Source: Pogostemon cablin
Taxonomy: Eukaryota > Streptophyta > Magnoliopsida > Lamiales > Lamiaceae
Direction: 5' to 3'
Assembly: GCA_023678885.1 (NCBI GenBank)
Contig: CM043001.1
Span: 5,528,001-5,592,000 of the forward strand
Length of the DNA stretch: 64,000 nucleotides
The notes below the pieces were generated by a model. It was not told where the DNA came from, made no database searches, and saw only the letters and a list, made by a program, of their open reading frames with translations. The translations under genes were made by a program, and so were the position numbers. Within the stretch, counting starts at the first letter, position 1, and each line of letters starts with the position of its first letter. Of the stretch, positions 24,450 to 36,392 are shown piece by piece.

Positions 24450-25350
24450 TTTCTTAAATTTGAAACTTCTTTACAAAAACACCAGACAAACCCCCATCTG
24501 CAGCAATGCAAAGAAAAAAAAAATCTTCAAATCTTTACTCTGAGCTCCACCAGTCAAAAATCGAAAGAGAAACGATAATAAATTGTTATAACTCGTATAA
24601 ACCCTAAAAATGAGACCCAAAACCAAGATCGATGAAACCTTAAAGCAGCATTCCACAAAATAATATGCATATACTTAAATGTACAAAATCTTTAAACAGT
24701 TGGTGCATTTATACAAGCATAGACGACTAGAGACTTAAAATCATAATCTGTTAGGTAAATCACCCCACACAGATCAACCAAAAACTCCATTCCTCAAAAA
24801 TCTCCAAATTCAAGAACAGAAATCAACAAATTCAAGAAAAGAAAGAAAACCGACCTCCCATAGAAACAAGACAAACCCACTAAACCAAATGGTCAAACCA
24901 TTTTACACTGCATTTAATTTCACCACTTAAAATACTATATCCCAGTTTTACAGGTAATTGTGCTCACACACACAAACATATACATACACAATACAAGTAT
25001 ACAACTACATTTGAACTGACCAGCCCCCAATACATTCAGTATACCAAAAAAAGAAAAGAAAAATACCAATACATTCAGTATACCAAAAAAAGAAAAGAAA
25101 AATACAAACACACCTGCAATGCTCATACCCACAATCCACACATCATTAGAATGTCAAGAAGTCTCCATAAAGAGTTTCAAAGCTCAAATCTTGGTGCTCA
25201 AGAACAGCAGCGGCGATAAAGACGTAACAAAAATGAGAGCCCCAGCAAAGATCTAAGTCGTTTAAACAAGAAGCTGTTATAGATTTTGAATTTCGATCTC
25301 ACAATGAGGTGGGCAGAGAGAGAAAGTGAGAGAGAGAAGTTTGAAAGAAA
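24450..25350 (-). promoter_or_regulatory. 5' leader of the TRM-like gene with a probable intron
   Basis: A donor (GCAG|GTGTGTTTG, exon end 25114) and an acceptor (GCTGCAG|ATGGGGG, exon start 24497) would define a leader intron at 24498-25113. The region near 25300-25410 is purine-rich on + (CT-rich on -), as in many plant core promoters. This is inferred; no transcript evidence is available. Confidence 0.45.
25029..25106. repeat. 39-bp direct duplication
   Basis: AATACATTCAGTATACC followed by an A-rich tail occurs twice in a row (25029 and 25068), inside the presumed leader intron of the TRM-like gene. Confidence 0.85.
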
Positions 25351-25426
25351 AAAAAGAGAAAAAAAGAAAGTGAAATGTTGGGAGGAAAAGGGAGAGTGAG
25401 AGAGTCACACTCGGCAGCGTTACGCA

Positions 25427-25460
25427 TTGAGTATTGATTATTGATTATTGATTATTGAAT
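25427..25460. repeat. ATTGATT microsatellite
   Basis: A seven-base unit (TATTGAT) repeats about four times just upstream of the TRM-like gene. Confidence 0.8.
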
Positions 25461-26800
25461 TGAGATTTAACTGTTTTAAGCTATGGTCCTTTTCAAATGA
25501 ATTTATTAGAATAATTTAATATAATATTATGGCAAAATAATAATTACATTAAAATCCCATGAATAATAATTCCATGTTCAGAGTTCCACATGCTTTTGTT
25601 TCTGGAAAATTATTAAAAACCCATTGTCTACAAAAAAGGTGAAAGAAGAAATGTGCACTATTGTTTTCAGTATTTGGCCTTGTTAGGGAGTGTTTGGATA
25701 TCTAAATTATTGAAAATGAAATATCCCATTTTCTTTCTTCATTTCTTCTTAATTTATTATAAAACAGGTGCATATTCATTTCACCAAAACACACTGCACA
25801 TTATTGAATTAAGATTAACACAGCTTCCGAAGAAAAATATTTGGAATAGTATATTCTAAATCCAGTATTTTGAGTACACATAATGTCAACTCTTGATTTG
25901 GATCTATTCTCCTTCAGTTCTTATGTCATCGTTATTTATCACTTCGACAAAATAAAAATGGAATATGAATTTAAAATTCAATCATCCCCTAAATAAATAG
26001 TAATGAATGAGATGGATTTTTTTTCAATTTTAAATATAAATACTTTAATAAAATACATATAGGATTTATTACACTCACAAATGTGTAAAAACAAATAACA
26101 ATTCGCATGAATCATAATTATTTAGAGTATTTTTTTAAATTTAAATACAATCACTAAGATTTGGACAATTTTTAGGTGACTCTTGGTCATCGATCTCACA
26201 TGAAATGTGCACCATGTGAGGGTGTGCACACCCCATATGAGGGGTTACTGATGACCACGGGTCACTAAGTAACCCCCAAAAGATTTATGTTAAATTTCAT
26301 TGCAAAATAAAATGAATGAGATTAATGTTGATTTATAGTATATCAATCAATCAATTTATAATGATATGGGTAGAAATGTAGAAAAGAGGAATGGTAAAAA
26401 AGAATACAAATAATAGAAAGAGTAGAAGCTAACAATCTTCTAACTCTTTTTGATGTCTTGAGGAATGTCGAAGTCGAGTCAAGCACAATTTCCCGCAAAA
26501 AGAAATACGTCCTGGTAGTGCTCCGATCTTAGCAGATCATTTTTACAAGTGAAACGAATTCTTGTTTCCGGTGAATGTACCACCATAATCACAGAAATTT
26601 CGACGAACTATAAGAGAAATGATGACTAGATCTTACTTCGGCGAACTAAGAGAGAACAGAATATTAAATTTTACTAGAATGCAAGTGTTTGTGTTATGTA
26701 AATGTTTTGATTGTGTAGTGTATGGAATAAGTGCACGATGAATATGCTTCGGAGACCACTCTCATATGATAGTATATTATGTAAATCATGGGATCTCATT
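25461..26800. other. Intergenic, AT-rich, with one small hairpin
   Basis: No gene was seen. At 26172-26270, GGTGACTCTTGGTCATC pairs with GATGACCACGGGTCAC to form an imperfect hairpin of about 100 nt, which may be a small MITE. Confidence 0.5.
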
Positions 26801-26927
26801 GCCCATCATGTTCCTATTTACTCATTGATTTTTTTTATTATTATTTTTTTAAAAATACAATCAGCCCATCATGTTTCTATTTACTCATTGATTTTTTTTA
26901 TTATTATTTTTTTTTAAAATACAATCA
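26801..26927. repeat. 63-bp direct duplication
   Basis: GCCCATCATGTTCCTATTTA and its T-rich tail recur at 26864 with few changes. It lies in AT-rich non-coding DNA. Confidence 0.85.
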
Positions 26928-27683
26928 TCAATATATTCATGTGCATGATAGTATAGTATACATAAGTGAGCAAATTGAAATCTCTATCGTTTTATCAGTT
27001 TATTATTATTATTTTTTAATCTTTTTAAATCTCGTAAGTTAGAAATACATTTTGAGCCAACAATAATTTACTTGTTTAAGATCATTTAACATAATAACTT
27101 ATGCACGACAGATAAAAGTATTAATATTTTTAATGAAAAATTATTTGATTTTGAAAATTGAGAATGAACTTCAAAATCCATACAAAACCACTTTTATATA
27201 CACCTACAAATCCTATAATCCTCAAAATATATTCTCTCTCATAATTTAAGTATTCTTTCTATCTTTATCTCTCCTCTTTCTTCTCTTTTTTTATAATAAA
27301 TTAATATTTTCTTATACATTTATTTGACATAAAATTAAAATTTATCCACAAAAAACTCAAAACAAACATATATCACAATTTATTAGATTTTCAAATCCCA
27401 AAATCTCAATTCCATTCCTAAACTAAACATCACCGTTCTGCGTTTGTTCTCGATTTTTAGTCTTGGTTTAGGATTACGTAATTCATTCCTTATTCTAATT
27501 TAGGTTTAATAAAATCATATTACATAAATGTCATTATCTCTCATACTCTACTTTTACACATTAATTTGACATAAAGTTAAAATTTATCCTATTTAAATTC
27601 TCAAAACAAAATTAGATTAACATCATTTGTTAGATTCCACTTAATTTTAAATCAACCATTCCTGCTTAAACTCAAAACAAATA
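26928..27683. other. Intergenic, AT-rich
   Basis: I see no coding region, RNA gene or clear repeat here. Confidence 0.5.
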
Positions 27684-27908
27684 CTCCCTCTATTCGCCGG
27701 CAATGTATACATTTTGTCATTTTGGGTGTCTGCACCAAAGGATTACATTTTCTTTTTAGATACATGTGGCCCACACACAATACTAATACAATTAATATAT
27801 GAGACCTACACACCCTACTAATACAATTACCTACTACATATTAAATAATAATATTTTTTAATCCACTTGTAAAAAGCAAATGTATTCCTTATAATTGGTC
27901 GGAGGGAG
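27684..27908. mobile_element. Stowaway-like MITE with TA duplication
   Basis: It begins CTCCCTCTATTCGCCGGC and ends GGTCGGAGGGAG, with TA on both sides (27682-27683 and 27909-27910). It is 225 bp, non-coding, and carries ATTTTGTCATTTTGG and CCCACACA interior words common in this family. Confidence 0.82.
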
Positions 27909-29025
27909 TATCACTTATACTCTTTATAATTTATTAAATCTATATAAATCCAAAACAAACATGTTAGTTTATATAGGATATGTTTGTTTAAGTTCATGTG
28001 AGTTATAAAATGATGAATAGTGATAATTCGCCGTCCAACACTTATGTATACATTTTTCTATTTTGATTCGTTCCAAAACAAAATATATATTTTTCTTTTT
28101 GGTAAATGTGACCCACACAAAATAATTATTATATACACATGAGCCCACACATTACACTAATACAACTACTCACTACACATTAAAATACTATTTCTCTCAA
28201 TTCACTACGCATTAAAATATTATACTCCTTAATTTACATGCAAAAATTAAACGTTAGTATAAATGAAAATTGATAATATTTTTAATAAAAAATAATAATT
28301 AATTAAGAAAGCGTAAAATGATCTTATGATGAGACGGCCTCGCTTAAAACGCCCATGATTTAATTAATAATAAGTTTTAGATGGATTAGAATTAATAAAG
28401 GCTAAAACTTGTGTATTCTCAAATCCCACATTTTTCGAAAGATATATATCCTTTAATATTAAATGATATACACTTTAGTATAATAACGTGTACCCTTTAT
28501 TTTCTGAAAAAAAATAATGAAACATTTATACTATTCATATTTTCAGCTGATCTTTTCATTGAAAAAACTATATCTTTATTAACTAAAGTGTAGACCCTTT
28601 AAAACAAAATGTTATAACCTTACGCACCTATACACGAAAACACAACAAACCAACTCATTAATAAATTTGAAATTTCATTTTCATTTAAGAGCGTAATCTA
28701 AATATAGAACGTTTGCCAACGCTATTCTTTAGCGGAAAGCAAACACAAAGTGGAAGGACTATGACTTATATAGGAGTATAACAAAAGTCCAATAAGTTTG
28801 CTATTTTTAGAGATAGTATTGCTAATTATGATGGCCACAAATTAGGTGAACCGCAACAACAATTATTTTTATGCATATCATCTTATTTTATTTTCATTTA
28901 AAGTATGAAATTAAAACCTTACATTTATGCGCTTATTTTCCTCTATACTCCACTCAATTATTTAGAGGTACGGGTAATGCCCTAATTAGTTATGAGTAGT
29001 TTTTATTAAAAATAGGCAAAACTAG
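27909..29025. other. Intergenic, AT-rich, with a degraded MITE
   Basis: Sequence at about 28030-28260 repeats interior words of the Stowaway element just upstream (ATGTATACATTTTTCT and GACCCACACAAAATA types) but lacks clean ends. No gene is recognised. Confidence 0.5.
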
Positions 29026-29265
29026 ATCGTCTCACGTCGATGTTTACTTATGGCGGACAAAAAATGATAATTTTTATAAAGAAAAAGTGATATAATAAAT
29101 TAATGAAAAGTAATAATGCTATTTCATTAACAATTAATAGTATAAATAAAAAGTAATAACGTTTCATAGCGAAAACAATAATATTTTACAACGAAAGTGA
29201 TAACTATTTTAAAAAGTGAATAATGGTCTCACGATGATCTCACACAAGACCTATCCTGAAAAATA
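29026..29265. mobile_element. MITE of the GTCTCAC family
   Basis: The left end has GATCGTCTCACGTCGATG. The right end has GGTCTCACGATGATCTCACA then CAAGACC, partly complementary. The interior repeats AAAAGTGATAA / AAGTAATAA words shared with 48765-49012 and 53222-53570. Confidence 0.6.
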
Positions 29266-30754
29266 TTATCACTTTTTAAAAAATATTATTACTTCTTATT
29301 TATATTATAAATTATTTATTATATAATTCATTGTAACATTATCGCCTTTTATTAATTGAATGTTACTTTCATTGAAAGTATATTATTTTTTTATCCGTAT
29401 CACAAAAATTACTTTTGTGAAACAATATCTCACATAACTCTTTGTCATCATTTAATGTGAAACATGTAGCTAATAAGAGTTTTTGTTAATATTACTATGA
29501 AAATGCCTTTTAGAGATGTGTCGGGATTTTTTTTTTTTTGTTATTTCATAGTGAAGAATCAGTATTCTTATGAAAAAAATAATATTTTAATACAAAACAG
29601 AAATGATGTTCTCACACCAGCCGTGTTTGAACATGAATCAGAATTAAAGCAGAAAACAATAGAAACGATTGTTTGAAAAGTCGGGATGACTTCGTCATTC
29701 CCTCGGAACCATTCATTTAGTAGATCACAAGTATTACAGACTCCATCCTAATACTTTCACTCTAAATACGTTCCGGCCTTACGGACTTTTTTCTACTTAG
29801 ACATCCTATCTAAACAGACCCTATTTCTCCAAAATAGACACTCTCGTATTTTTTACAAAACAATGAAAAACAACTGATAGAAGAGGTGATCTCCTTCTCA
29901 ACAAAAGATAACTTAAATAGATGTGACAACATCTATTTGTATTTATGATGCACTAACTTCTTGATTCACTATTCTTGCTGGTTGCCATATATAATAATGT
30001 AACAGCAAATTGACTATTCTATTCTTATAATGAGGCTTGATTTCCTCCCTTCACTCTTGATTCTTGCTGGTTAATTCATCATGCATTTACCATGCTTCAC
30101 CAAATGGACTTGATTCACACCAACAAAAATATCCTAAATATAGAAAAGTAACGCCCAATTAAATATGTTCTAACCATGCCACAATCCTATATTCTACATA
30201 TAGTATTTAATAGCTAACATAACATGATTTAATAGTAATTTTGGGTAATGTAAATGGATAATGCGGTAGGTTCTACCCTATATCTTCTCCCAAGTGCAAA
30301 TAAAAAAGTCTTATTATTATTATTATAAGTGAGTATATATGCGTGCCAAAATAATTTTGAAGTAACATATCTATACTTTTATACGGTGTAATATTGGAAT
30401 TTGTGAATGCACATTGTTTTACCTTGGATGGAATACCGAATAACTATTATGTGCATAACAACCATAGAAAACTCATTTTATAAGTCGAATAAAAGGGAGA
30501 TAGTATTTTTAATAAAAAAAATTTAAATCATAGTCCTGTCATGTGTTGTAAGGAACTCAAATGATATCAATTCTTTTTTAGACTTATAATTGATTGAAAG
30601 AGCATCACATCCTCTTAGAAGAGAGATTAACGTGTGATGTTGATGGTTGGACCTTATTTATTTGTTAGGGCTGACCCCTCTTTCCTAAAGGCTGAAATAA
30701 TGGAAAGACCCTATCCAGATTAATAGGAGGAAGTAATGAATCCCTCCGTCTTGC
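29266..30754. other. Intergenic, AT-rich
   Basis: No gene was seen. Short hairpin-like words occur (for example near 29680-29705, GGGATGACTTCGTCATTCCC) without further structure. Confidence 0.5.
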
Positions 30755-31020
30755 AGATTTTAAAAATATTCTTTAACGGCAACTTCTTAAAAGTATGTTT
30801 AAAAATATTCAAAATGACAGAAAATACCTTGACTAATGAAATGATTGCAATTTTTAAAAAAAATCATCATCGATAGTAATTAAAAAAGCTGACTTGATAA
30901 TAAGTTTTTTCAAAAATTACAATCGTGTGATTATCGAATCAATGTATTTTCTGTCATTTTAGATATTTTTAAACATACTTCTAAAAAGTTGGCATTAAAT
31001 AATATTTTTAAAAATATTTA
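30755..31020. mobile_element. Foldback MITE, about 265 bp
   Basis: The left arm (30758-30830, with ACATACTTTTAAGAAGTT as complement) pairs with the right arm (30944-31017, ACATACTTCTAAAAAGTT). Together they form a long imperfect hairpin with a short loop. It is non-coding; the family is not identified. Confidence 0.65.
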
Positions 31021-31077
31021 CTCACTATTCATTTTCACCCTTTAAGGGTAGACTGAGATGTCTTTTGATTCACACTT

Positions 31078-31082
31078 CATTT
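31078..31082. other. Left target-site duplication CATTT of the TRIM-Copia composite
   Basis: CATTT here matches CATTT at 36604-36608, directly outside the outer TRIM LTRs. Five bases is the usual duplication of LTR-retrotransposon integrases. Confidence 0.75.
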
Positions 31083-31293
31083 TATTGAGTTTATCTGCCC
31101 AGGGAGCCGGGCCCACTCAATCCACTAGTATGATATTGTCCGCTTTGGGCAGCCCACTGGCCCGCACGGTTTTACCACTCTGAGTTTCACGCCCAAAAGG
31201 CCTCATGCTAGGGAGAGTCCATCCCTCATTTATAAACCCCTCGCCAACCCCACTTCTAACCGATGTGGGACTTTGGTTGACACCCAACCAACA
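31083..31293 (-). repeat. TRIM LTR (outer, 3' in element orientation)
   Basis: 211 bp. On + it runs from TATTGAG to CCAACCAACA. It contains the minus-strand word GTCCCACATCGGTTAGAAGT and AAAGCGGACAATATCATACT, both typical of plant TRIM LTRs. A TTTGAGGGGAAAA purine tract precedes it on the minus strand. Confidence 0.8.
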
Positions 31294-31388
31294 TTTTCCC
31301 CTCAAACAAAGTCCTGCAGCTAGACTATCCAGTTTGAGGTCCGAACATCCCACCAATCCCGGGCTGGGCCGGTTAAGTCTGGGGCCTG

Positions 31389-31400
31389 GCTCTGATACCA
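31389..31400 (-). other. TRIM primer-binding site
   Basis: The complement of GCTCTGATACCA, matching initiator tRNA-Met, lies two bases from the LTR border at 31403. The same site is at 36379-36390. TRIM internal parts here are only 109 bp. Confidence 0.85.
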
Positions 31401-31402
31401 CT

Positions 31403-31527
31403 TGTTGGGTTTATCCGCCCAGCGGAGCCGGGCCCACTCAATCCACTAGCATGATATTGTCCGCTTTGGGCCGTCCACTGGCCCGCACAGTTTTACCACT
31501 CTGGGCTTCACACCCAAAAGGCCTCAT
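31403..31527 (-). repeat. Truncated TRIM LTR joined to Copia gag
   Basis: Only the 3' 125 bp of the LTR is present. It is fused to gag within GAATGAGGC, a word also expected in the gag codons at that point. The base variant at the break (CCTCATT on +) matches the inner LTR at 36071-36283, not the outer LTRs. Confidence 0.75.
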
Positions 31528-32068
31528 TCAAAACGCTACCCTTAACCAAATCCATCGTAATGGTACCATTAGGGGCTGAATTAGATAAAGATGTCCTGAA
31601 TGTCTCCCATGAATCCGGCAATGTACCAAGAAGCCATAAGCCCTGTACTTCATCCTCAAACTTGATATTCATTTCCGACAATTGATTTATAATGCCCTGA
31701 AATGAATTCAAGTGATCCGTTATAGGAGTGCTATCTCTGAATTTCAAATTCATCAACTGCTTGATTAGAAATAACTTGTTGTTCTCAGTTTTTCTAGCAT
31801 ACAGTTCCTCCAACTTTTTTCACAATGTTCGTGCATGTGTTTCTCCACTAACATGGTTCAATACATTATCATCCACCCACTGCCTAATGTAACCACATAC
31901 TTGACGATGCAATATATTCCATTGATCATTTATTTTATCATCAGGCTTTTTAGTTTCAAATACAGGCAAATAATAATCTTTCACATAAAGAAGATCCTCC
32001 ATCTTGCCTTTCCACACATGATAATTAGAACCATTGAGATTCACCATTCTATTAGTATTGGTTTCCAT
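31508..32068 (-). pseudogene. Copia gag, N-terminal two thirds, broken
   Basis: It reads METNTNRMVNLNGSNYHVWK from the ATG at 32068, then a gag UBN2-like domain (HLNSFQGIINQLSEM, then LLGTLPDSWETFRTSL). One in-frame TGA near 31818 falls where the family has Trp, between HARTL and KKLEELY. The frame then ends in TRIM sequence after GSVLNEA, so the nucleocapsid zinc knuckle is missing. Gag would form the virus-like particle of the retrotransposon. Confidence 0.85.
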
Positions 32069-32097
32069 ATTCACCACAAGGCACAGAGCAGAAACCC

Positions 32098-32109
32098 GCT
32101 CTGATACCA
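32098..32109 (-). other. Copia primer-binding site
   Basis: TGGTATCAGAGC on the minus strand follows the Copia LTR end (32113) by three bases and precedes gag. It proves that the order here is LTR then gag. Confidence 0.9.
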
Positions 32110-32112
32110 CTT

Positions 32113-32948
32113 TGTTGGGATAAACACACGAATAATCAAATAATAAACTATTCGTCTACGCAGCGGAATGATCAATTATCCCTCTCTTGTCTGAATCTAG
32201 TAGGAAACAATCCTAATAATATAATGCACGATAAAATAAGCAATCAACAACGCACAACACAAGCAATTTAACGTGGAAAACCTCCTCAATGTGAGAAGGT
32301 TAAAAATCACGGGACCGAAGCCCACCAAAAACTTCACTATGAGATAAAAATCCAAGAGTTACAATCTGCCACCACAGACACTCTATCACAAACGTATCAA
32401 GACGCTCAATACTTGATAACAAACAACGAGATTAGAAAGACCTCACCAAACTGCACCAACTGACGTTCAGAGTTCACAACTGTAGAAACTTCATAATCCG
32501 ATCTTCACCGTCCAGAATCAACCCCTATGAGTTTTGAACGTGCTGTCCAAATTACAACTCGATCCAACGGTTGGTTTGTGAGACACGGTTCTTTCCCCTT
32601 GACTGCGCAGAACAGAATTGCCCAAAAACCTACTTCTATTTTCGACGTATTCCTTTCAACAAAAAGCTCCAAACACGATCTCCACCGTTCAGAATATACC
32701 TCCACAAGTTTCGAACATGCTGACCAAAATTCAGCTCGATCCGACGGTTGAAACTCCGGTTATTACCTCTGCAATATCACTGCATTGGATTTTCTCTCAA
32801 AAACGTGAATTGTATTTTTGTCCTCTTTTTCTTCTCTCTTCTGTCAATGACTTACGGGATAAGATAAAATCAAGTATCGGGCCTACTTGGGATAACCTAA
32901 TATTGTTGGCTATTATGCTCTTCACATATTTAGAAACCCAACCCAACA
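32113..32948 (-). repeat. Copia LTR (836 bp) between pol and gag
   Basis: On the minus strand it begins TGTTGGGTTGGG right after the purine tract AAATGGGGAGATT and ends TATCCCAACA. Only this one LTR is present. Its part at about 32461-32840 is the reverse complement of the 5' leader module of the other Copia family (about 3345-3860 and 38260-38950). Confidence 0.88.
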
Positions 32949-32965
32949 AATCTCCCCATTTCTGA

Positions 32966-35900
32966 TTATGTGGAGAGACTAGTCATTCCGACTATCACAC
33001 GACATACCTCGAGCTTTTCTCTAGGCAATGCCTTCGTCATCATGTCAGCACCATTATCATCTGTATGAATCTTTTCAAGCTCAAGCAACTTATCATTAAT
33101 GACATCCCTCATCCAATGATATCTCACATGAATATGCTTCGATCTTGAATGAAATGCAGCATTCTTGCAGAGATGGATAGCACTCTGACTATCACAAAAT
33201 ACTACATACCTCTGTTGCTTCAATCCAATCTCCTCCATAAACCTTTTGAACCATAACACCTCTTTACATGCTTCTGATGCAGCAATGTACTCTGATTCTG
33301 TTGTGGAGAGTGCAACACACTTTTGCAATCTTGATTGCCATGACACAGCACCACCTGCGAATGTCACTAGGTAAGCAGAAATTGACTTTCTGGTGTCCAC
33401 ATCAGATCCCATATCTGAATCGGTATAGCCAACTAACTCAGGTTTCCCACCTCCAAAGGTGAGTCTCAAACTAGACGTACCTCGTAGATACCTCATTATC
33501 CACTTCACAGCATTCCAATGCTCCTTTCCCGGATTAGACAAATAACGGCTAACAACACCAACTGCATGAGCTATGTCAGGCCTCGTACACACCATTGTAT
33601 ACATCAAGCTTCCCACAACTGAAGCATATGGGACTCTTCTCATTGCTTCTTTCTCTTCATCGGTTGAAGGACTATGATGTGCACCAAGCTTAAAATGAGT
33701 GGCAATAGGAGAACTAACCACTTTAGCTTTGCTCATATTGAATTTCTCAAGCACTTTCTCAATATAATTCTCCTGTGACAAGTGCAGCTTCTTGTTTGCT
33801 CTATCTCGGGTGATGTTGATACTAAGGATTTTCTTTGATAGCCCCAAATCCTTCATGGCAAAGGATTTGCTCAACTGTTTCTTCAACCTGTCAATTCTTG
33901 AAACATTCCTGCCAACAATCAATATATCATCAACATACAGCAATAATATAATGAAATCATCATCCGAGAACTTCTGAACAAACACACAATGATCAGAAAT
34001 AGTCTTCTGGTAGCCTTGCTCTCCCATAACTGACTCAAATTTCTGATGCCACAATCTAGGTGCTTGCTTCAAACCATAGAGACTTTTCTTCAGTTTGCAT
34101 ACATGGTCTTCTTTTCCCTTCACCTTGAAACCTTCAGGTTGCACCATGTAAATCTCTTTATCTAGCTCACCATGAAGAAAAGCAGTTTTGACATCCATCT
34201 GCTCAATCTCCAAGTCAAGACTAGCAGTCAAACCAAGCACAAAACGAATAGAAGACATTTTGACAACCGGAGAGAAAATTTCTTCAAAATCAACTCCCTC
34301 TTTCTGACTGAAACCTTTAACAACCAATCTAGCTTTGAATCGAGGCTTTGAGGTGTGCTCATCTTGTTTTATCCTGTACACCCACTTGTTCTTCAAAGCA
34401 TACTTCCCCTTTGGTAGTTTTACCAGATCAAATGTGTCATTTTCATGCAAGGACTTCATCTCATCTTGCATTCCTTCCAACCATTCATTCCTGTGTTCTC
34501 CACGAACTGCTTCTCCATAGCATTCAGGCTCTCCCCCATCGGTCAAGAGCACATACTGATCAGGAAGATACATCCTAGAAGGTACACGAGCTCTACTACT
34601 TCTTCTAGGTGGTTCTTGAACCTCCTGTTCTGGAATATCAGGTGGTTGTGGCTGATCGATATCCTCTTCATCATGCAAAGGATGATCGACATGCTCATCA
34701 TTACCGAAATCAGGCTGATCCTGATTCTCCTCTTCAGCTTCAACTTGACCTTGACTGTGAGGAACAATTTTCAAGTCAATCAAGTCATCACCAGGTGTAG
34801 AAACTGAGCTATTCGTCTTCTCAATGTCTCTTATAGTTTGATCCTCAACAAACACAACATCCCGACTTCTGACAAGCTTCTTCTCCAAGGGATCATAAAG
34901 TCTGTAACCAAACTCATCTTGGCCATAACCAAGAAACACACATTGTCGAGTCTTCATATCCAACTTAGACCTCTCATCTTTGGGAATATGCACAAATGTC
35001 TTACATCCAAAGACCCGTAAATGATTATAGGAAACATCTTTTCCTGACCAGACTCAATCTGGAAGATCAAAGTCTAAAGGAACACACGGAGTAAGATTTA
35101 AAACATGTACAACAGTACTCAGAGCCTCACCCCAAAATGATGAAGACAATCCTGCTTCTGATAGCAGACATCTTACTCTCTCGACCAATGTTTTGTTCAT
35201 CCTTTCTGCAAGACCATTCAACTGAGGAGTTTTTGGAGGAGTCTTTTGATGTCGGATACCTTGCTCTCTGCAATACTCATCAAAAGGACCAATATATTCC
35301 CCTCCATTATCCAATCTGATACATTTCAACTTCTTCCCAGTCTGTCTCTCAACTAAGGCATGAAACTGTTTGAATGCATCGAGCACCTGATCTTTCGTCT
35401 TCAACATGTAGATCCAGGTCTTTCTTGAGTGATCATCTATAAAAGTAACAAAATATAAAGCACCACCAAAAGTTCTTGTTTTCATAGGACCACAAACATC
35501 AGAATAAATTAAATCGAGTATACCTGATGCTCTGGTAGGAATTGAGGTCTTGAAAGCAACTCGAGTTCGCTTTCCCGCCAAATAGTGAAAGCACTTCCTT
35601 AAAAATGCATTCTTCAAGTCTGGAATGAGATTTCTCTTCTCTAAAATCTTCAATCCCTTTTCACTGATATGACTGAGTCTGCTGTGCCACAACTCAACTA
35701 TCCCCTCATTCTTAACTGCATTAATAGAGCCATCAAGTAGCTTTGCTTGCATCAAATACAATGAGGAGTGTTTTTGACCTCTAACAACAACTAAAGAACC
35801 TCTTGTAAGCTTCCACTGACCATCGAAGAACACACTGCAGAAACCTTCATCATCAAGTCTCCCAACAGATATCAAGTTCAATCGAAGATCAGGCACGTGC

Positions 35901-36064
35901 TTCACATTTCTCAAAACTAGTGTAGCACCATTACTAGTCCGCAAACATACATCTCCAACGCCAATGGCTTTAGCTAAACCATCATCACCCATCCTAACAT
36001 TACCATAGTCACCTGACATGTAGGATGTGAACATCTCTCTACGAGATGTGGCATGTATGGATGC
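32966..36064 (-). pseudogene. Copia pol (protease end, integrase, RT, RNase H), nearly open
   Basis: One frame of about 1030 codons with a single TGA near 35052 (after DFDLPD). It opens inside the protease active site: ISGASIHAT, where the TRIM junction removed the catalytic Asp of the usual D-S-G-A. The integrase zinc finger (HSRLSH ... KCFHYLAGK) has Tyr in place of the second Cys. The core keeps Asp in YSDVCGPM, Asp in FIDDHSRKTW and Glu in DNGGEY. RT keeps LLYVDDILIVG, and RNase H keeps FCDSQSAIHL. The stop at 32966 sits just before the purine tract and LTR. It is recent but not functional as it stands. Confidence 0.9.
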
Positions 36065-36070
36065 CCCACT

Positions 36071-36283
36071 TATTGGGTTTATCCGCCTAGGGAGCCGGGG
36101 CCTACTCAATCCACTAGCATGATATTGTCCGCTTTGGGCCGCCCACTGGCCCGCACGGTTTTACCACTCTGGGCTTCACGCCCAAAAGACCTCATTCTAG
36201 GGAGAGACTCTCTCACACTTATAAACCCCTCCGCCATCCCCACTTCTAACCGATGTGGGACTTTGGTTGACACCCAACCAACA
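36071..36283 (-). repeat. Inner TRIM LTR
   Basis: 213 bp, complete, followed on the minus strand by six bases of primer site and then Copia pol. It carries variants (CTCTCTCACACTTATAAACC on +) not found in the outer LTRs. Confidence 0.8.
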
Positions 36284-36392
36284 TTTCCCCCTCAAACAAA
36301 GTCTCGCAGCTAGACCATCCAGTTTGAGGTCCGAACATCCCACCAACCTCGGGCTGGGCCGGTTAAGTTTGGGGCCTAGCTCTGATACCACT

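Noticed and set aside
29680..29706. Short perfect hairpin GGGATGACTTCGTCATTCCC as a terminator or small RNA
   Set aside because: A single short palindrome in intergenic plant DNA with no gene next to it; not enough to support a function.
31083..31293. TRIM LTR as Cassandra (5S-rRNA-derived promoter)
   Set aside because: The LTR lacks the 5S-like internal promoter words expected for Cassandra, so only a general TRIM call is made.
31205..31579. 124-codon plus-strand frame and similar Pro/Ser-rich frames near 36053-36586
   Set aside because: They are TRIM LTR sequence read on either strand; their openness comes from GC-rich composition.
34445..34807. Plus-strand frames opposite the Copia integrase/RT region
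   Set aside because: They are antisense shadows of the pol frame.
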